Source: Plecoglossus altivelis (taxonomy: Eukaryota > Chordata > Actinopteri > Osmeriformes > Plecoglossidae). Taken from it: a stretch of 64,000 nucleotides of DNA. Under the pieces are notes generated by a model that was not told where the DNA came from, did not search any database, and worked only from the letters and a program-made list of their open reading frames with translations. Below, in pieces: positions 13,484 to 26,900 of this stretch (position 1 is the first letter of the stretch; each line of letters opens with the position of its first letter). Made by a program: the position numbers and the translations under genes. Location: NCBI GenBank assembly GCA_036571765.1, contig BROE01000022.1, forward strand, positions 6,529,801 to 6,593,800, given 5' to 3'.

Positions 13484-14217
13484 GAAGACGAGACAGACAG
13501 TTCCACCACCTGAGCGCTCCAATCAGCAGCGAGCCCTCCTTCTGTTAGGGTGAAGCTACATGGAGCAGCCTGCACCAGGGGAGGTGAAGGAGCACAGGTT
13601 CTCCCTCTGGAGAGAGTAGTCAGGCTTCAGGAAGTCTTCTCTCCTCTCCGCTGGAGGGTCTGCAGCCATCCAGGCCCATGGGCCCAGGGCCAGGGCCAGG
13701 GTCTACTCCAACACAGACTAGCTCTCTGGATGGTCTCCGCACTGCATTACCCCTGAGGCATCAAGTGTGCTGTGGCTTGGTTTGCTTGTGTCTATATATG
13801 TACCTGTTAGTTTGTGTGTAGATGCGTGTGTATAGGTGAGTCATTGTGTGTGTGTGTCAGTGTGCCTCTGCATACTTGAGCCTCAACCAGCTTACGGGCA
13901 GCTGGGAAAGAAGGAAGAGGGTCTGTGTATCAAATGCCGTGCTACACAAAGCGTGTCTTTTAAGATATAATGGCTTTGGAAATGTCACCACTTGAAAGTC
14001 TATTACGTTTTGAAGCGCCTGCTCGTATTCACTCCTGCTGCATTTGACTCGTGCTCGTTTGAAAGGACAGGAGCACATCTCAGTGGCAGCTGCTCAGCCC
14101 GTGGTTACGGAGCATGCTCAGTCCAACCTACGTGACGCCCGTGAATATGACAGAGGGAAAGGAGAGAAGGAGGTCAGAGAGAGTGAGTGACAGTGTGAAG
14201 CGGGGGAACGAGAAGAG

Positions 14218-14254
<37 letters not shown>

Positions 14255-14270
14255 AGGGAGGGAGGGAGGG

Positions 14271-14301
<31 letters not shown>

Positions 14302-15916
14302 GAGAGAGAGAGAGAGCTGTAATTGTTCACAGACTCAGAGGTGGAAACCAGCCATAGACCCCAAACTGTCAATCACGACCTCACTTCCTCTGAAGCCCTT
14401 CCCAGCATCCCCTCGCTGATCCTCAAGGAGTGGGACTGGATCTGGAACCACACCAACACGGCGTGTGTATGTGCGCGCTCATGTGTGTGTTTGCGTGTGT
14501 GAGCGGGCGAGGACATGTACAGTATGTCTGAATGAGTGTGTTTTGTTTTTCTCTGTTTGTTTGAGAGACAGTGTGTGGGAGGCTTGTCAGGGAGCGTGTT
14601 TATGTGTTGCTGTTCGCGTTCGTCTGCTGTCGCACAAGTGGTTTACAGTAACAAGTTCCATCTATTTTTAGGCGCTAACGTGCTCCATTCTCCTTGGCTG
14701 GGCCTTAGCTGGGCTCCCTTCTTCATGGGTTCTGCTGTAGGTACCATGAGCACAGCACTCCAGTACACCACGCTGCCGCAGCACAGTCCTGCAGCACAGT
14801 TGCGCCGCACAGTCGCGCAGCACAGTCGCGCAGCACAGTCGCGCCGCACAGTCGCGCCGCACAATCATTTAGCGAAGCTGCTCTCTGCCTACAGAAGTTC
14901 TGCTCCTGTACAATATACTGTATAGGATCACTGGACAGTTATCGATCAAGCATTGTATGCTGCATCAGTGTTTAACAGCACGTGACGTTTTGCTGGGTGT
15001 GTGTGTGTGTGTGACACTGAGTAATTATGAGTGAGAAGTATATCCATTGTGGCGGTGTTGTCATGTGAAGGGCTTATTCAGTGAGTGTGTATGATAAATA
15101 GACAGAAGAGAGGCAATGCTTTATTTCTTAGTTTCTCGGGTCAGAATGGACACATTGTGTCCCTTCCATCATCCACAGCATTGAGCTGACCTCTGACCCC
15201 TGACCCCTAACCCTCACACACACAGCCTGTCTGTCTGACACTTCCTGTCTCCATTGCCAGTAAAGAGTGAATCTTCTAATCTCATCCTGGTCTGTGTTCA
15301 GTTTGGTGTTCTCCTCTCACTAGTTCAAGGGAATATTTGAGGTCGGGGCAGTTGACTCTAGATCAGTACCCAGGATATATCCCCCCCCCCCCCCCACCCC
15401 CAACCCTGGCTCCAGATAGGCGGTGTGTGAGTCCTCAGCAAAGGAGATACGATCAGACAATGTGTCCTAATGTTTACCAGCTAGTCTGTAACACAAGCAC
15501 AGCCAGGAGAATGCCGGCTAACCTACCGACTGGGGGCAGCGAAGTGTTTAGGAAAGGTAAGCTGTTCCCAGATCGATGTTTACTGGAAGGTTGTTTCACA
15601 TCTCGAACATAAACAATCTTTTCTCTTTAAAAGGACAGGACCGTTTTTGCCTCATGGTCTTTGGTTGCTTTTATATTAAGTGTTTGAGGTCCGGCAGTGG
15701 GCCAGCACCTCAGCATTCCAGGAGTGGGTTTCCATCAGATGGTTATCCACTAAATCTCATCTCTCTTTCTCTCTCTCTCCCCCTTCTCCCTCTCTCTCTC
15801 TCTCTCGCTCCCTCTCTCTTTCTCTCTCTTGCTCCCTCTCTCTCTCTCTCTCTCTCTCGCTCCCTCCCTCTCTCTCTCTCGCTCCCTCTCTCTCTCGCGC
15901 CCCCTCTCTCTCTTGG

Positions 15917-15973
<57 letters not shown>

Positions 15974-18900
15974 CCCTCCTCCTCTCCTCCTCCCCAGGTG
16001 AGCCGTGCGGTGGGCACCTGGATGCCAGTGACGCTGGCTACATCACCAGCCCAGGGTACCCCCTGGAGTACCCGCCCCATCAGAACTGTCGCTGGATCAT
16101 CACCGCTCCAGAGCCCTCCCAGCGCATCGTCCTCAACTTCAACCCCCACTTTGAGCTGGAGAAACTGGAGTGCAGGTACAGGTGGTGGGGGTGATGGGGG
16201 GGTTACCATGGGGATGGTGGAAGGAGGGGGGGAAGTCCATGTTTGGTTTAGATAATCAGCACATAATCCTCCATGTTGCTCCATCCCCCTCCCACTTCCT
16301 GTTGCTTCTGGCTCCAAATATCCCATAATTAGCACCTGGACTTCTCAGTCTCAGAGCTGTAATTGCTGTGGTAAAAGTCATAGATCATCAACAGCAACAG
16401 CGGCTTCATCAACAGCCATATTTACTTCTGTACCCCAGTCAAGCAGTTCTGGACGCTTCTCCCCCTGTTGGATAGTAGAAGTAATGCAAGCAAGCGTAGA
16501 CCACAACAGAACAAACAGACCGACAGACAGACATGCATTCTCAGTCTTACAACCTGTCTCTCTCTTTCTCTCTTTTGTCCTACGGGCTATTTGCCACTTA
16601 CTAACACTTTAGTCTTTATTACTAATTCATAGATGTATTTCCAAATAGCCACGTATTGGTTGGATTTTACATTATTTTGTTGGAATCCGATCATCAATAT
16701 TTCAGCTGTGTGTTGTTCAAATGTTCTCTCCTTCCTTGTCCTCTGTCCAAAAAGTAAAACAACATCAGTTTTCATTTCACTTTCTCTATATCCTGTTGTC
16801 CATTAACTGGACCAGTGCATTTGATGTTGCATGCTGTATTTAGAACTCTATCTCGCTCTCAATTTCTCTCTATCTCTTTCTATCTCTCACTTCTGCATGG
16901 TTGACTAGTGGGGTTTACATCCTTTTAGATAGGACCCTCCCTGGAGGAAACGGCCTGTTTTGTCCATTAGAAAGAAGTCCACACGTGCCACCTTATTTAT
17001 TTATCAAGCTGCTGTAACCAAGGGGCAGGTTGACCAAGCTCTGCATCCTCTCTGCTTCACCATCCACCCAGACAACCAAACCTCCTCGCTACTTAATATA
17101 GTCATATTGTTGATGGACAGCTTTGTCCAGGCTTGATTGACACTTATTGACTTGACAGACGGGCATAGCTGTTCCTGAACCAGGATGTCAAGATGTGTTA
17201 ACTGGCTTGTTATTGGAGAAGAGGATCTGTTCTCCATGACCTCAGCCTCAGGCTAAATAAAGACTTCGTTAGATTGTGGTTACATTATATGCCGTGTAGG
17301 TGGTTGTGGCCTATTAGTGTTGTGTGCTCTTAGCTAGGGTGTACAGCGGCTATTTCCGTCCAGAGATGCCTAGGTGCAGAGGCCATGGGGCTGGGCCTGG
17401 GGGGCCTGTTGGGTCAGGTTGAAATTGAGATGTAGTGTCCGGGGTGGAGCGGAGCTGTCCTGGGGTGACTACTGCCATACGTCCTGGCCTGATCACTGTC
17501 ACCCTGGGCGCTGACCCCCTTCAAACCCAGCACATTCCTCCAGACTATCTCTGGTCCCCTGGCGCTCCCTCTCCGTGTCTCCGGCTTCTCAGCCTCTCGT
17601 CCCAGCCCAGCCTGCTGTGGCTCTCCTGGGGACGGCCCACAGGCACTGGCCTGCCCACCAGCAGTCCTGGAGCCTGCTCCAAGACACAGCATGTTGCTGG
17701 CCCTGGTCTGGGCCTCTCTGTGGGCCCGACTGCTGTGGGACAAACAGAGCAGTGTTCTGGCAGATGTCTTCTCTGGTTGTCTGCGGGAAGACATGGGGAG
17801 TGTGTGAGGCCTCAGGCTGTAATCTAGCTTCAAACACACACACACACACAGCTGTATCCATGCAAGTGTGTGTTTGTGTGTCCCCTTAATATCTGTCACC
17901 ATCTTCGCCCAAGTCTAATACGGTCAGGCAGGTCATGACCTCTGACACTTTAGCATCATGGGCCGTCATGTGACACAGCACGTATCCTATGGAACAGGCA
18001 TTAGACAGGAAGCAGCCTGACCCTAAACTGGACCGAGGCCCATCTAATTGATTTAGACATGACACACTACTTACCATGTATGGTGTGCTTCCTGCCCATA
18101 CTTGGTATGTGTGGTCACATGCTGCGGCACTAAACGCTATAAAGACTGTGTGTGTGTGTCTGTGTCTGTGTGTGTGTGTGTGTGTGTATGTCTGTGTCTG
18201 TGTGTGTGTGCGTGTGTGTATGTGTGTGTGTGTGTGTATGTGACCCAGAGCCAGTCTGGAGCAGCTTTCATCAGTGTCCCCTGTATCAGCTAGCTGGCCA
18301 GCTGTAGGGCTCTCAGCTAAGCACCATGGTTAATAGATTGAACCTGTGGTGTTTCTAGCTGTCACATGTGATTAGAGCTGCAGAACAGCCTATCAGAGGG
18401 CAGCCCTGGGGCCAATGCAGAAGGATGTTGACCTGCGTGTCATACACACTGTTTTACATGCGCTGGACGTGCACATGCAGTCAACCTTGGCGGCTTGCTG
18501 TGGGCCGGTATCTGTGTGACTGAGGTGATTTGAGGAGCAGCTAGCGTGTGTGAGGCAGCTCTGTGATGTGGTCTCTAGCTGGTGAGGAGAGAAGAGGAGC
18601 TGCTTTCAGGGTGTACTGAGCTGTGGAGCACCGGAACTGGACATATCTGAGGTCAGAAGCAAAACAGCTTCTGGTGCCTTGTTTGTGTGTGTGTGAGAGA
18701 GAGCTAGGTTGAGGTAGCTGGTGTGTGTGCTGTGTGAGGGAGCGAGGTTAAGGTAGCTTGTGTGTGTGTGTGAGGGAGCTAGATTGAGGAAGTGTGTTTG
18801 TGTGGTGTGTGAGGCAGCTAGATTGAGGTAGCTTGTTTGTGCTGTGTGAGGGAGCTAGATTGAGGTAGCTTTTTTGTGTGTGTGAGGGAGCTAGATTGAG

Positions 18901-21545
18901 GTAGCTTGTTTGTGCTGTGTGGGGAGCTAGCTTGAGGCAGCTTTTTTGTGTGTGTGAGGGAGCTAGATTGTGGTAGCTTGTTTGTGCTGTGTGAGGGAGC
19001 TAGATTGAGGTAGCTTGTTTGTGTGTGTGTGAGGGAGCTAGATTGAGGTAGCTTGTTTGTGGGAGAGAAGGCGGAGTAGAGGGAAGTTTCTGGAAACAGC
19101 TCTCAGCTCAGCTGCTCAAACTGCAGAGTCAGGGTCCACAGGGGGCCTGCATGTGGACTTGGCTCAAATCATCATGACAGCACACGTACACGCGTACACA
19201 CACACACACACACATACTGTAGGAACACAACCCTCTCTGCGTGTGCCCGCCTTTTATAGGCCACATTATCATTCAGAGCGCTGGTGAGCGTGTGGGCCCC
19301 ATGCCAAATGCCTCCTGCCCAGGGCTTATAAATAGATTGATGTTGAATAAATATCATAAGAGCTGGATGATGTATCATGGTATATCGGTAATGCTATCAT
19401 CAGAGCAGCATGCCAGGATGACACGGAGAGGAGGGAGTCGGGGTGGGATGGGGGGAAGAAGGGGGGAGTGGGGTGGGTGTTGAGAGGAACCATCTTTTAT
19501 GTCCTATATTCTTCCTATTTTGAGTCCTCACCCAACTGTTTCCATTTCTGTCTGCGCTACCTCCCATTTCACGCCGTCTCCTCTCGCTCCCCCTTTATCT
19601 TCCTCTCTCCTTCCCTCTCTCCTCCCCCCTTCTTTTCGGTCGCCCTCGTTCCCTCCAGCACCCATTCCTAGTCAGATGTTATCTCAGCACCATATTAATA
19701 TGAGAGAGGCAGAAAGTAAGTGCTTCTCATCCCGTCTCTGTTGATACATAGTAAATACAGAGCAGAGCAGAGACGGCGAGGACGGAGCCAGGAAGGAGAA
19801 CTATACATTATACAAGTACCATTGTAAGCCACCGTCGAACCATTATCTCTACATTTCCACCCAGTTTGAATCAATCATTTAACTGAATCTTCAGGCCGGC
19901 GTTGCTCAGCTGGCAGATGTTGCTCAGTCTCCGAGCTCTTCTGAGGTCTAAGACCTTTGTGTTGGGGAGGAGTGTGTTGGGCTGATAAGTAAGACTGCGA
20001 TGCGACAAACTGGGGGTTGCTTTCCCACTTGGAGGGGGGGGGCAGCCCCATGTGTTGCTCTCAGAAGTAGACAGCAGGCTGTGTTCTAGTGGGGCTTCAT
20101 CTGCTGAGAGTAGGCAGCCATGGCTGCAGTCTGAGGGACCACTGGTCAGCTGCCCTGGAGGACTGGGTGCTACCTGGAGTGACACGGTAGAGGCAGGGTC
20201 TTGAGTCTAGGCAGTAGCCTGAAGGGAGGGACGGAAACATAGAGTCAGACAGACTGTCATACAAACCAGACAGACAGACAGGTACACAGACAGACTGGCA
20301 GTAACACAGACGGTTAGAAAGACAGTTATAGAGACATACAGGGACACACACACACGGAGACAGTTACGCAGACAGACGGTTACGCAGACAGACGGTTACG
20401 CAGACGGACGGTTACGCAGACAGACGGTTACGCAGACAGACGGTTACGCAGACCGACGGTTGCGCAGACCGACAGTTACGCAGACAGACAGTTACGCAGA
20501 CAGACAGTTACGCAGACAGACAGTCCATCAAGCAGGCAGAGAGAGAGCACGATGCAGCGAGAGGGATGTGGACAGATTAAGGAGGAGGGGGGGGAAAAAA
20601 GAGCGAGGCAGCGAGGGTGTTGAATTGACGGAGAGCCTCTGGGCTCAGGCTCTGCTGCTCAGTCCACAGCTGAGAGCAGACAGCTGCTCCCTGTATAACT
20701 GTGTTAGCATCAGAGCCGGGGCTGACAGTGGCCAGGACCTCTGGCCCCCATCCTGCCATCCTACAGTTGGGACGCCACAAACGGGGGTTTTGCCTGGGCG
20801 TTTCCCGCGTGCCGCAGGCTGAAACGTTTCGCACACGTGCAAAGGTGTTTGCTAGCGCGGAGCTGATGTAGCAGAGTAGTGATGATGACGAGGAGGATGA
20901 TGATGATGATGATGATGATGATATCAGCCCTGTGATAGTCTCTAGAGTAGGCTGCTGTTGATCAATGTCTGTTACTGCTGTAATGAGACATCGATTGGCC
21001 TTCTGAGACAGAGCCTGGACACCTTGTGGGTGTGTGGAGAATATAGATCACTCACACACGCTCGCAGAAATACACACACACACACACACACACAGCGCAC
21101 TCAGACAAGAGTGCTTAGTTGTTCGAGAACATATTATTTGCTGGTCTCTCACGCTTCCTCAATGTCAGTCCCTTAATCAGGAGCTAAGCTGATCTGGCTT
21201 CATGAGATCCCAGCTTGTTGTGAGCCTACAGCACCGCGAGCTGTCCAGCGGCAAAGATGTCGGAGTGGTGTGGTGTTGTGCGAGAGGTCGTGATGGTGCG
21301 CTCTGCGTGTTACAGGCTGGTCCCCAGAAGACATGGAAGCACCCAGGACTTCCTCATACCTCACGACTGTCAGAGTTTCTGTTGACAACACAAGGCCACT
21401 TCTCACTGTGTGTGTGTGTGTGTGTGTGTGTTTGAGACTGCCAGACCAGACCATTCATTCCTGAATGTAAACATCTCAAGTTGAGAGTGTGAGAGTTTTA
21501 CAAGTACTCTCCCACGGCCATGGTCTGCCGGTTGCCTCTGTTTAC

Positions 21546-21579
<34 letters not shown>

Positions 21580-22949
21580 TGTGTGCGAGAGAGACGTCTC
21601 CGTCACCCAGTTTCTGGGTCTGCTAAGGCCCCCTGCTGATTGAAGTGTATGTGCAGGTGTGAAGGCAAACACTTCCTCCTGTCCTGAAAGAGTGAAGGTG
21701 TGAAAGGTAATTAACAAGCAGCGGAGGTGAGGGGGGGGGGAGATGCACGAGTCTGCACCCCCTGGCCCAGTCACGCCAGACACACTGTCAGACAGGGCTT
21801 CTCCCTCTCACACACACACACAGATACAAACACGCACTCACACTCACTCACACACACAGTCACACACACTCACACACACACACGGACACGCACATCTCCT
21901 TACTTCAGCATGATGTAAGGATTGGATGGAAGTCGTTTTCCGCTCACTCTGGAGGCCTGATCCAACCTGTAGCAGTGATTGATTAGATATACATTGACGT
22001 ACATTGCTGTGATCCAGGGGTCTCCAGCCCACCACCCACCTCCATGCCTCAGTGCAGAGATGCTGATTCCTCCATCTATGACTAGATAATCACAGTTGAC
22101 ATGCTGACATGTAGGCAGTGGGTGACTGTGGCTCCTGGCTTCCAACTTCAAGGTGTGTGTGTGTGTGTGTGTGCCTGCTAGGCCCTACGAGAGAGTGAGG
22201 ACAACATGAGGGAGAGGGGGGTGGAGACAGAGGGAGATGGTTGGAGAGTGTCTCCCCAAAGCTGCCATTGTCGCTGCCGTGACAACGTCAGAACTAATCG
22301 GAGAGTGGGTGGAGTCGGAATCAGTGGGCGAACCGAAATCCACCCTGAGGCGTCCTGCCGCACTCCTGGGACTACACTACCAGATCTGACAATTTACTTG
22401 GAACACAAACACCAAACACTACATATCTCTATGCATATGTTAGAGGAAAGGGGTGGGGGAGAGGAGGAAGGGGGACAAGAGGGGAGAGGAGGCAGGCTTG
22501 ATCTGGGCGGAGGAGGAATGGGGGAGAAGAGGGTGGAGCCAGAGGGGGGGGGTGGACAGCGGGAAGGACACCTGTCTCTATCTGTCATGGAGGGGAGGGT
22601 GGGGGAGGCAAGGGAGGGGGGGAGTGAATGCAGTGTCAGGTTCCCCTCCTCCCCTCCCCTCCTCCCACTGACACGGTGCCACTAGTTATGTGCCTCAAAG
22701 CAGATCGGAGAGGAGGGAGACGGTGAGAAGGAAAGAGGGATAAAGAGAGAGGAGGTAGGGAAGAGGGAGAAACGCACAGTTAGGAGGAGCAGAGAGGGCG
22801 GGCTAAAGGAACAGCAACAGCGTCACATCTTCATCCTGAGCCAAGCAACAAAGAGAATATCTTTTCTCCTTTTTTTTTCGAGGAAAGAAAAAAAAACGCA
22901 CAAAAGAAACAGGATAAAAGGAAACACAAACTCTGAGAAAGGCTGTTTG

Positions 22950-22982
<33 letters not shown>

Positions 22983-23156
22983 TGGGACTGCACCAGGGAA
23001 CACACTGCCTTGTCACCAGCTCCCAAGTTCCCAGCTGATATGCAGCGTGATGCTGGAGAGCGGGAGGGGGGGGTTATCTCTCCCCGTCTGCACCTCTCCA
23101 GTCAGTCCTTCTCTCTGCACAACACTGCAGCAGTGATTCTACGTTTCATTTGCCTG

Positions 23157-23191
<35 letters not shown>

Positions 23192-23846
23192 GCGCGCACA
23201 CAGTCGTGCTCACAAACGCTGAAGAGCTCCTTTCTCTCCATTCCACACCACATTGTGTGTTTATCTGTATCAGTAGCTGGTGATGGCCTTGAGAGCCCTG
23301 CTCATTCTGCGCTGTGCAATAGCTTCAGTAACAGCCCCTTCGTGGGCCTTCAAAGGCAGCACGCACAGCTCTCCAACAGCCACAGGCCTCTGGTTAACTC
23401 AGCCTAGGACTGTCTGTCACGCAGGTCACAGAGTCAACCTACCTAAAACCTGGAATTCAAATGTTTATTTGGGGTTAGACTGTTTGTTTTAGCGTTCATA
23501 GTAAATTGAGGCTGAACTGCTTTTGACTGTGTCCCTGTGGTGAAGCTAACTGGTTCCAGAGAGGGTTTAGAAGCAGAAGATGGTACTTCTGCAGCAGAAC
23601 ATCAATCTCTATCTCTCCCCTTTGGTTCTAAAGGGTCGACTCTCTCACCCAGAACTGGCCTGGACCCTGGAGGTCAATACCCTGACCAGGAAAAGGAACA
23701 GTTTTCTAACACTGACCTGAAAGCATTAAAGGAAAAACTGACCCCCAATCAGCCAGGGGCCAACTTAGTTCTAACATGTGTTTATGAGGTGCCACTGAGA
23801 GAGAACAGACTGTATTAAGACAGCCGTGCTCACAATAGCTCTGTGT

Positions 23847-23894
<48 letters not shown>

Positions 23895-23906
23895 GAGTAC
23901 AACCCT

Positions 23907-23949
<43 letters not shown>

Positions 23950-26900
23950 CTAGACGACCGGCTGAGGGTTTATTTTGGAGCAGGCAGGTGTGTGTCATGT
24001 TGTTGGTTGCTCAAGAAGCTGACAGGCAGGAATCTTTCAAAGACAGGAGGACAAAAGGAGGAGGAGAGGTCAAGGCAGGGTCAAGGAAGAGGAGCAGACA
24101 GAATTAGACTGGTTATCAATAACCTCTACAGACAGGAACACAAGGGTGGAAACCAAGACTTGTTGTGGGGACACGCCCCGGTCTTCCACAGACAGGAAGC
24201 GTGGTTGAACCTCAGGGGTAGATGAGGTTAGGGTTAACCCTAACCCTAACCCTGTTCACAATGGACGCTGACAAGCCTTCGACTAAACCCTAAACCTCGG
24301 CTGTGTGTTCCGCTCAGGTACGACTTCATCGAGATCCGCGATGGCAACTCGGAAAACGCCGACCTGCTGCTGAAACACTGCAACAACATTGCCCCTGCTC
24401 CTATCATCTCTTCTGGTCCAGTCCTCTACATCAAGTTTGTGTCTGACTATGCCCACCAGCTGGCTGGCTTCTCTCTGCGCTACGAGATCTACAAGACAGG
24501 TGAGTCTCCAACCTGTTTTACCTCCGACCTTGAGAAACTTAGTTCGCTCGTGCTACCGACAAAAGGCGAGGAGATTAGATCGTAAATCTCGAGGTGTGTG
24601 TATGTGTGTGTGCGTTTCCGGGCTTGGGTGTGCGGCTGCTTGTGTGTACATGCCTATGTGTGTACGAGTGTGTGTGTGTGTGTGTTGGGCCTGTGTAAAG
24701 GGTGTTCCTCCGGAGCCCCCTGGGCTGTAGCAGGCCCAGCCGTGTCATCTCTCTTCTTCACGGGGCTGAGGGACGAGCAGCAAGACCAATCCAGATCAAG
24801 GAGCGCTGGGAGAACACAAACGGCCAGCAGGCAGAGTCTTCCTGCTGAAAGCATTCCTGGGATGCCTGCTTAATTGAGTCCTGATCTCTGGTCTCTGGGG
24901 AACAGGGCAACAGGGGATGGTGCGTGTGTGTGTGTATTGGTGAGGATGAGTGTGTGTGTGTTGGTGAGGATGAGTGTGTGTGTGTGTTGGTGAGGATGTG
25001 TGTGTGTGTGTGAGTGTGTCGGGGGGGATTGGGGCACTACAGAAGCTGAGGTTACTAACACAACACATGCAGTGGTCAGGGCTTGGAGCTGTCTGAGACT
25101 GCTGGAACTGAGAAAGTGCATGTGCGTGCGTGCGTGGAGTTTGACAAGACCCACCCGGTGGACATAAAAACAACAGGAGCGTTAGTGTTAACCCCAGCGC
25201 CGGGGGGGGGGGGGCGCGGAGGAGGGAGGGGAGACGGCGGGGGGGACAGACGGGGGAGGACGGAGCGGGGGAGACGGAGGGAGAAAGTGAGAAGAACTGA
25301 GAAAACAGCCCAGTGTTGTAGCGGGGAGGCTCTCTCATTGCTAAGATAAGATAACACTTTATTAAACCCCAGGAGGGGAGGTTTTGGGAAGAGCTCCCCC
25401 AGAGAGGATGGGGTGGCACAGTATCTCCCCCACCCCCACCCTAAGCTGCTAGGATACTGGCTCCTCCCCCCCTCCCTTGCCCCCTCCCCCTCTCTCCCAC
25501 CCGCAGCACAGTGGTACGAGCTAGCCTGTACTAGCATAGCCCAGCCTGCTCTAGCAGAGGGACCAGCCAGTTTGGCTCTGTAATGATGAAAGTGCTTGGA
25601 ACATGATAACGGTTGCCATGGCATTAGCTAACAAGATCTCGTTATGCCGGTAGGTGCAACCGAATGTCTGTGTGTGTGGGTGGATGTGTGTGTATATTTG
25701 TGTGTGTGTGTGTGTCTTTGTCTTTGTGGATGGGTGGATGTACAGTATACACGTGTGTGTGTGTGTGTGTGTGTGACAGTCTATCTTTGACCCAGTGAAA
25801 GCTGGAATGTGATGAATATTTATGTCCGAACATGCCACCCCAGTCTCTTCCCAGAGACAGAGAAGGAGAGGGGGAGAGCGAGCTAGGAAGAGAGAGAGCG
25901 AGAGAGAGTGAGGGAGACAGAGAAGAAGGGAGACAGAGAGGCGCCCAGCGTGTCTTTGTGTGTGAAGGTATATTCTGGGCCATTGTGAGGAGCATGGAAG
26001 GGATGGCTGCCTTCTCTCTGTGATATTATCTTGGTTNNNNNNNNNNAGAGCGGGGGAGACGGAGCGGGGGAGACGGAGGGAGAAAGTGAGAAGAACTGAG
26101 AAAACAGCCCAGTGTTGTAGCGGGGAGGCTCTCTCATTGCTAAGATAAGATAACACTTTATTAAACCCCAGGAGGGGAGGTTTTGGGAAGAGCTCCCCCA
26201 GAGAGGATGGGGTGGCACAGTATCTCCCCCACCCCCACCCTAAGCTGCTAGGATACTGGCTCCTCCCCCCCTCCCTTGCCCCCTCCCCCTCTCTCCCACC
26301 CGCAGCACAGTGGTACGAGCTAGCCTGTACTAGCATAGCCCAGCCTGCTCTAGCAGAGGGACCAGCCAGTTTGGCTCTGTAATGATGAAAGTGCTTGGAA
26401 CATGATAACGGTTGCCATGGCATTAGCTAACAAGATCTCGTTATGCCGGTAGGTGCAACCGAATGTCTGTGTGTGTGGGTGGATGTGTGTGTATATTTGT
26501 GTGTGTGTGTGTGTCTTTGTCTTTGTGGATGGGTGGATGTACAGTATACACGTGTGTGTGTGTGTGTGTGTGTGACAGTCTATCTTTGACCCAGTGAAAG
26601 CTGGAATGTGATGAATATTTATGTCCGAACATGCCACCCCAGTCTCTTCCCAGAGACAGAGAAGGAGAGGGGGAGAGCGAGCTAGGAAGAGAGAGAGCGA
26701 GAGAGAGTGAGGGAGACAGAGAAGAAGGGAGACAGAGAGGCGCCCAGCGTGTCTTTGTGTGTGAAGGTATATTCTGGGCCATTGTGAGGAGCATGGAAGG
26801 GATGGCTGCCTTCTCTCTGTGATATTATCTTGGTTAAATACACCGCCCTGAGGCTTGTCCGCCCCCAAAACACTCAGACAGCTGGGAGAAAAGCCCTGTC

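Larger units (their letters stand above)
9294..15997 (+). other. nrp2: nrp2 intron 1 (6.7 kb)
   Basis: The first 2.7 kb (9294-about 12000) is AT-richer and almost free of microsatellites, unlike the rest of the gene, so it is the best candidate for constrained regulatory sequence; it holds two 9-bp-stem hairpins (10443-10468, 11066-11091). The rest is dominated by CT repeats (12162-12313, 13060-13300, 15765-15985), GA (14219-14317), CA/GT (13458-13483, 14999-15015), a 13-bp minisatellite (14778-14868) and a C run (15380-15396). No exon is seen. Confidence 0.8.
16176..24317 (+). other. nrp2: nrp2 intron 2 (8.1 kb)
   Basis: Contents: GT repeats (18147-18240), a 10-unit, ~36-bp minisatellite (18690-19065), a 16-bp minisatellite (20363-20524), a GAT run (20884-20921), GT tracts at 21410-21430 and 21547-21580, CA tracts at 21076-21092, 21809-21880, 23160-23190 and 23850-23945, a G run of about 34 at 22948-22981, and a short telomere-like stretch at 24226-24253. 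Around 19315-19400 there is an AT-rich, repeat-free patch that could be conserved. No exon is seen. Confidence 0.8.

Noticed and set aside
15998..16003. gtgagc at the start of exon 2 as a donor site
   Set aside because: It directly follows the acceptor AG and the frame requires it as coding sequence (Gly-Glu).
20360..20530. Regular short repeats as a CRISPR array
   Set aside because: The units are directly adjacent without unique spacers, and the locus is vertebrate.
24226..24253. True interstitial telomere
   Set aside because: Only about four units; too short to call, so reported only as a minor observation.
24796..26423. Minus-strand open frames of 207, 182 and 290 codons around the gap
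   Set aside because: They recur as identical copies because of the duplication and one reads through the N gap; the peptides are repeat-like with no recognisable domain.
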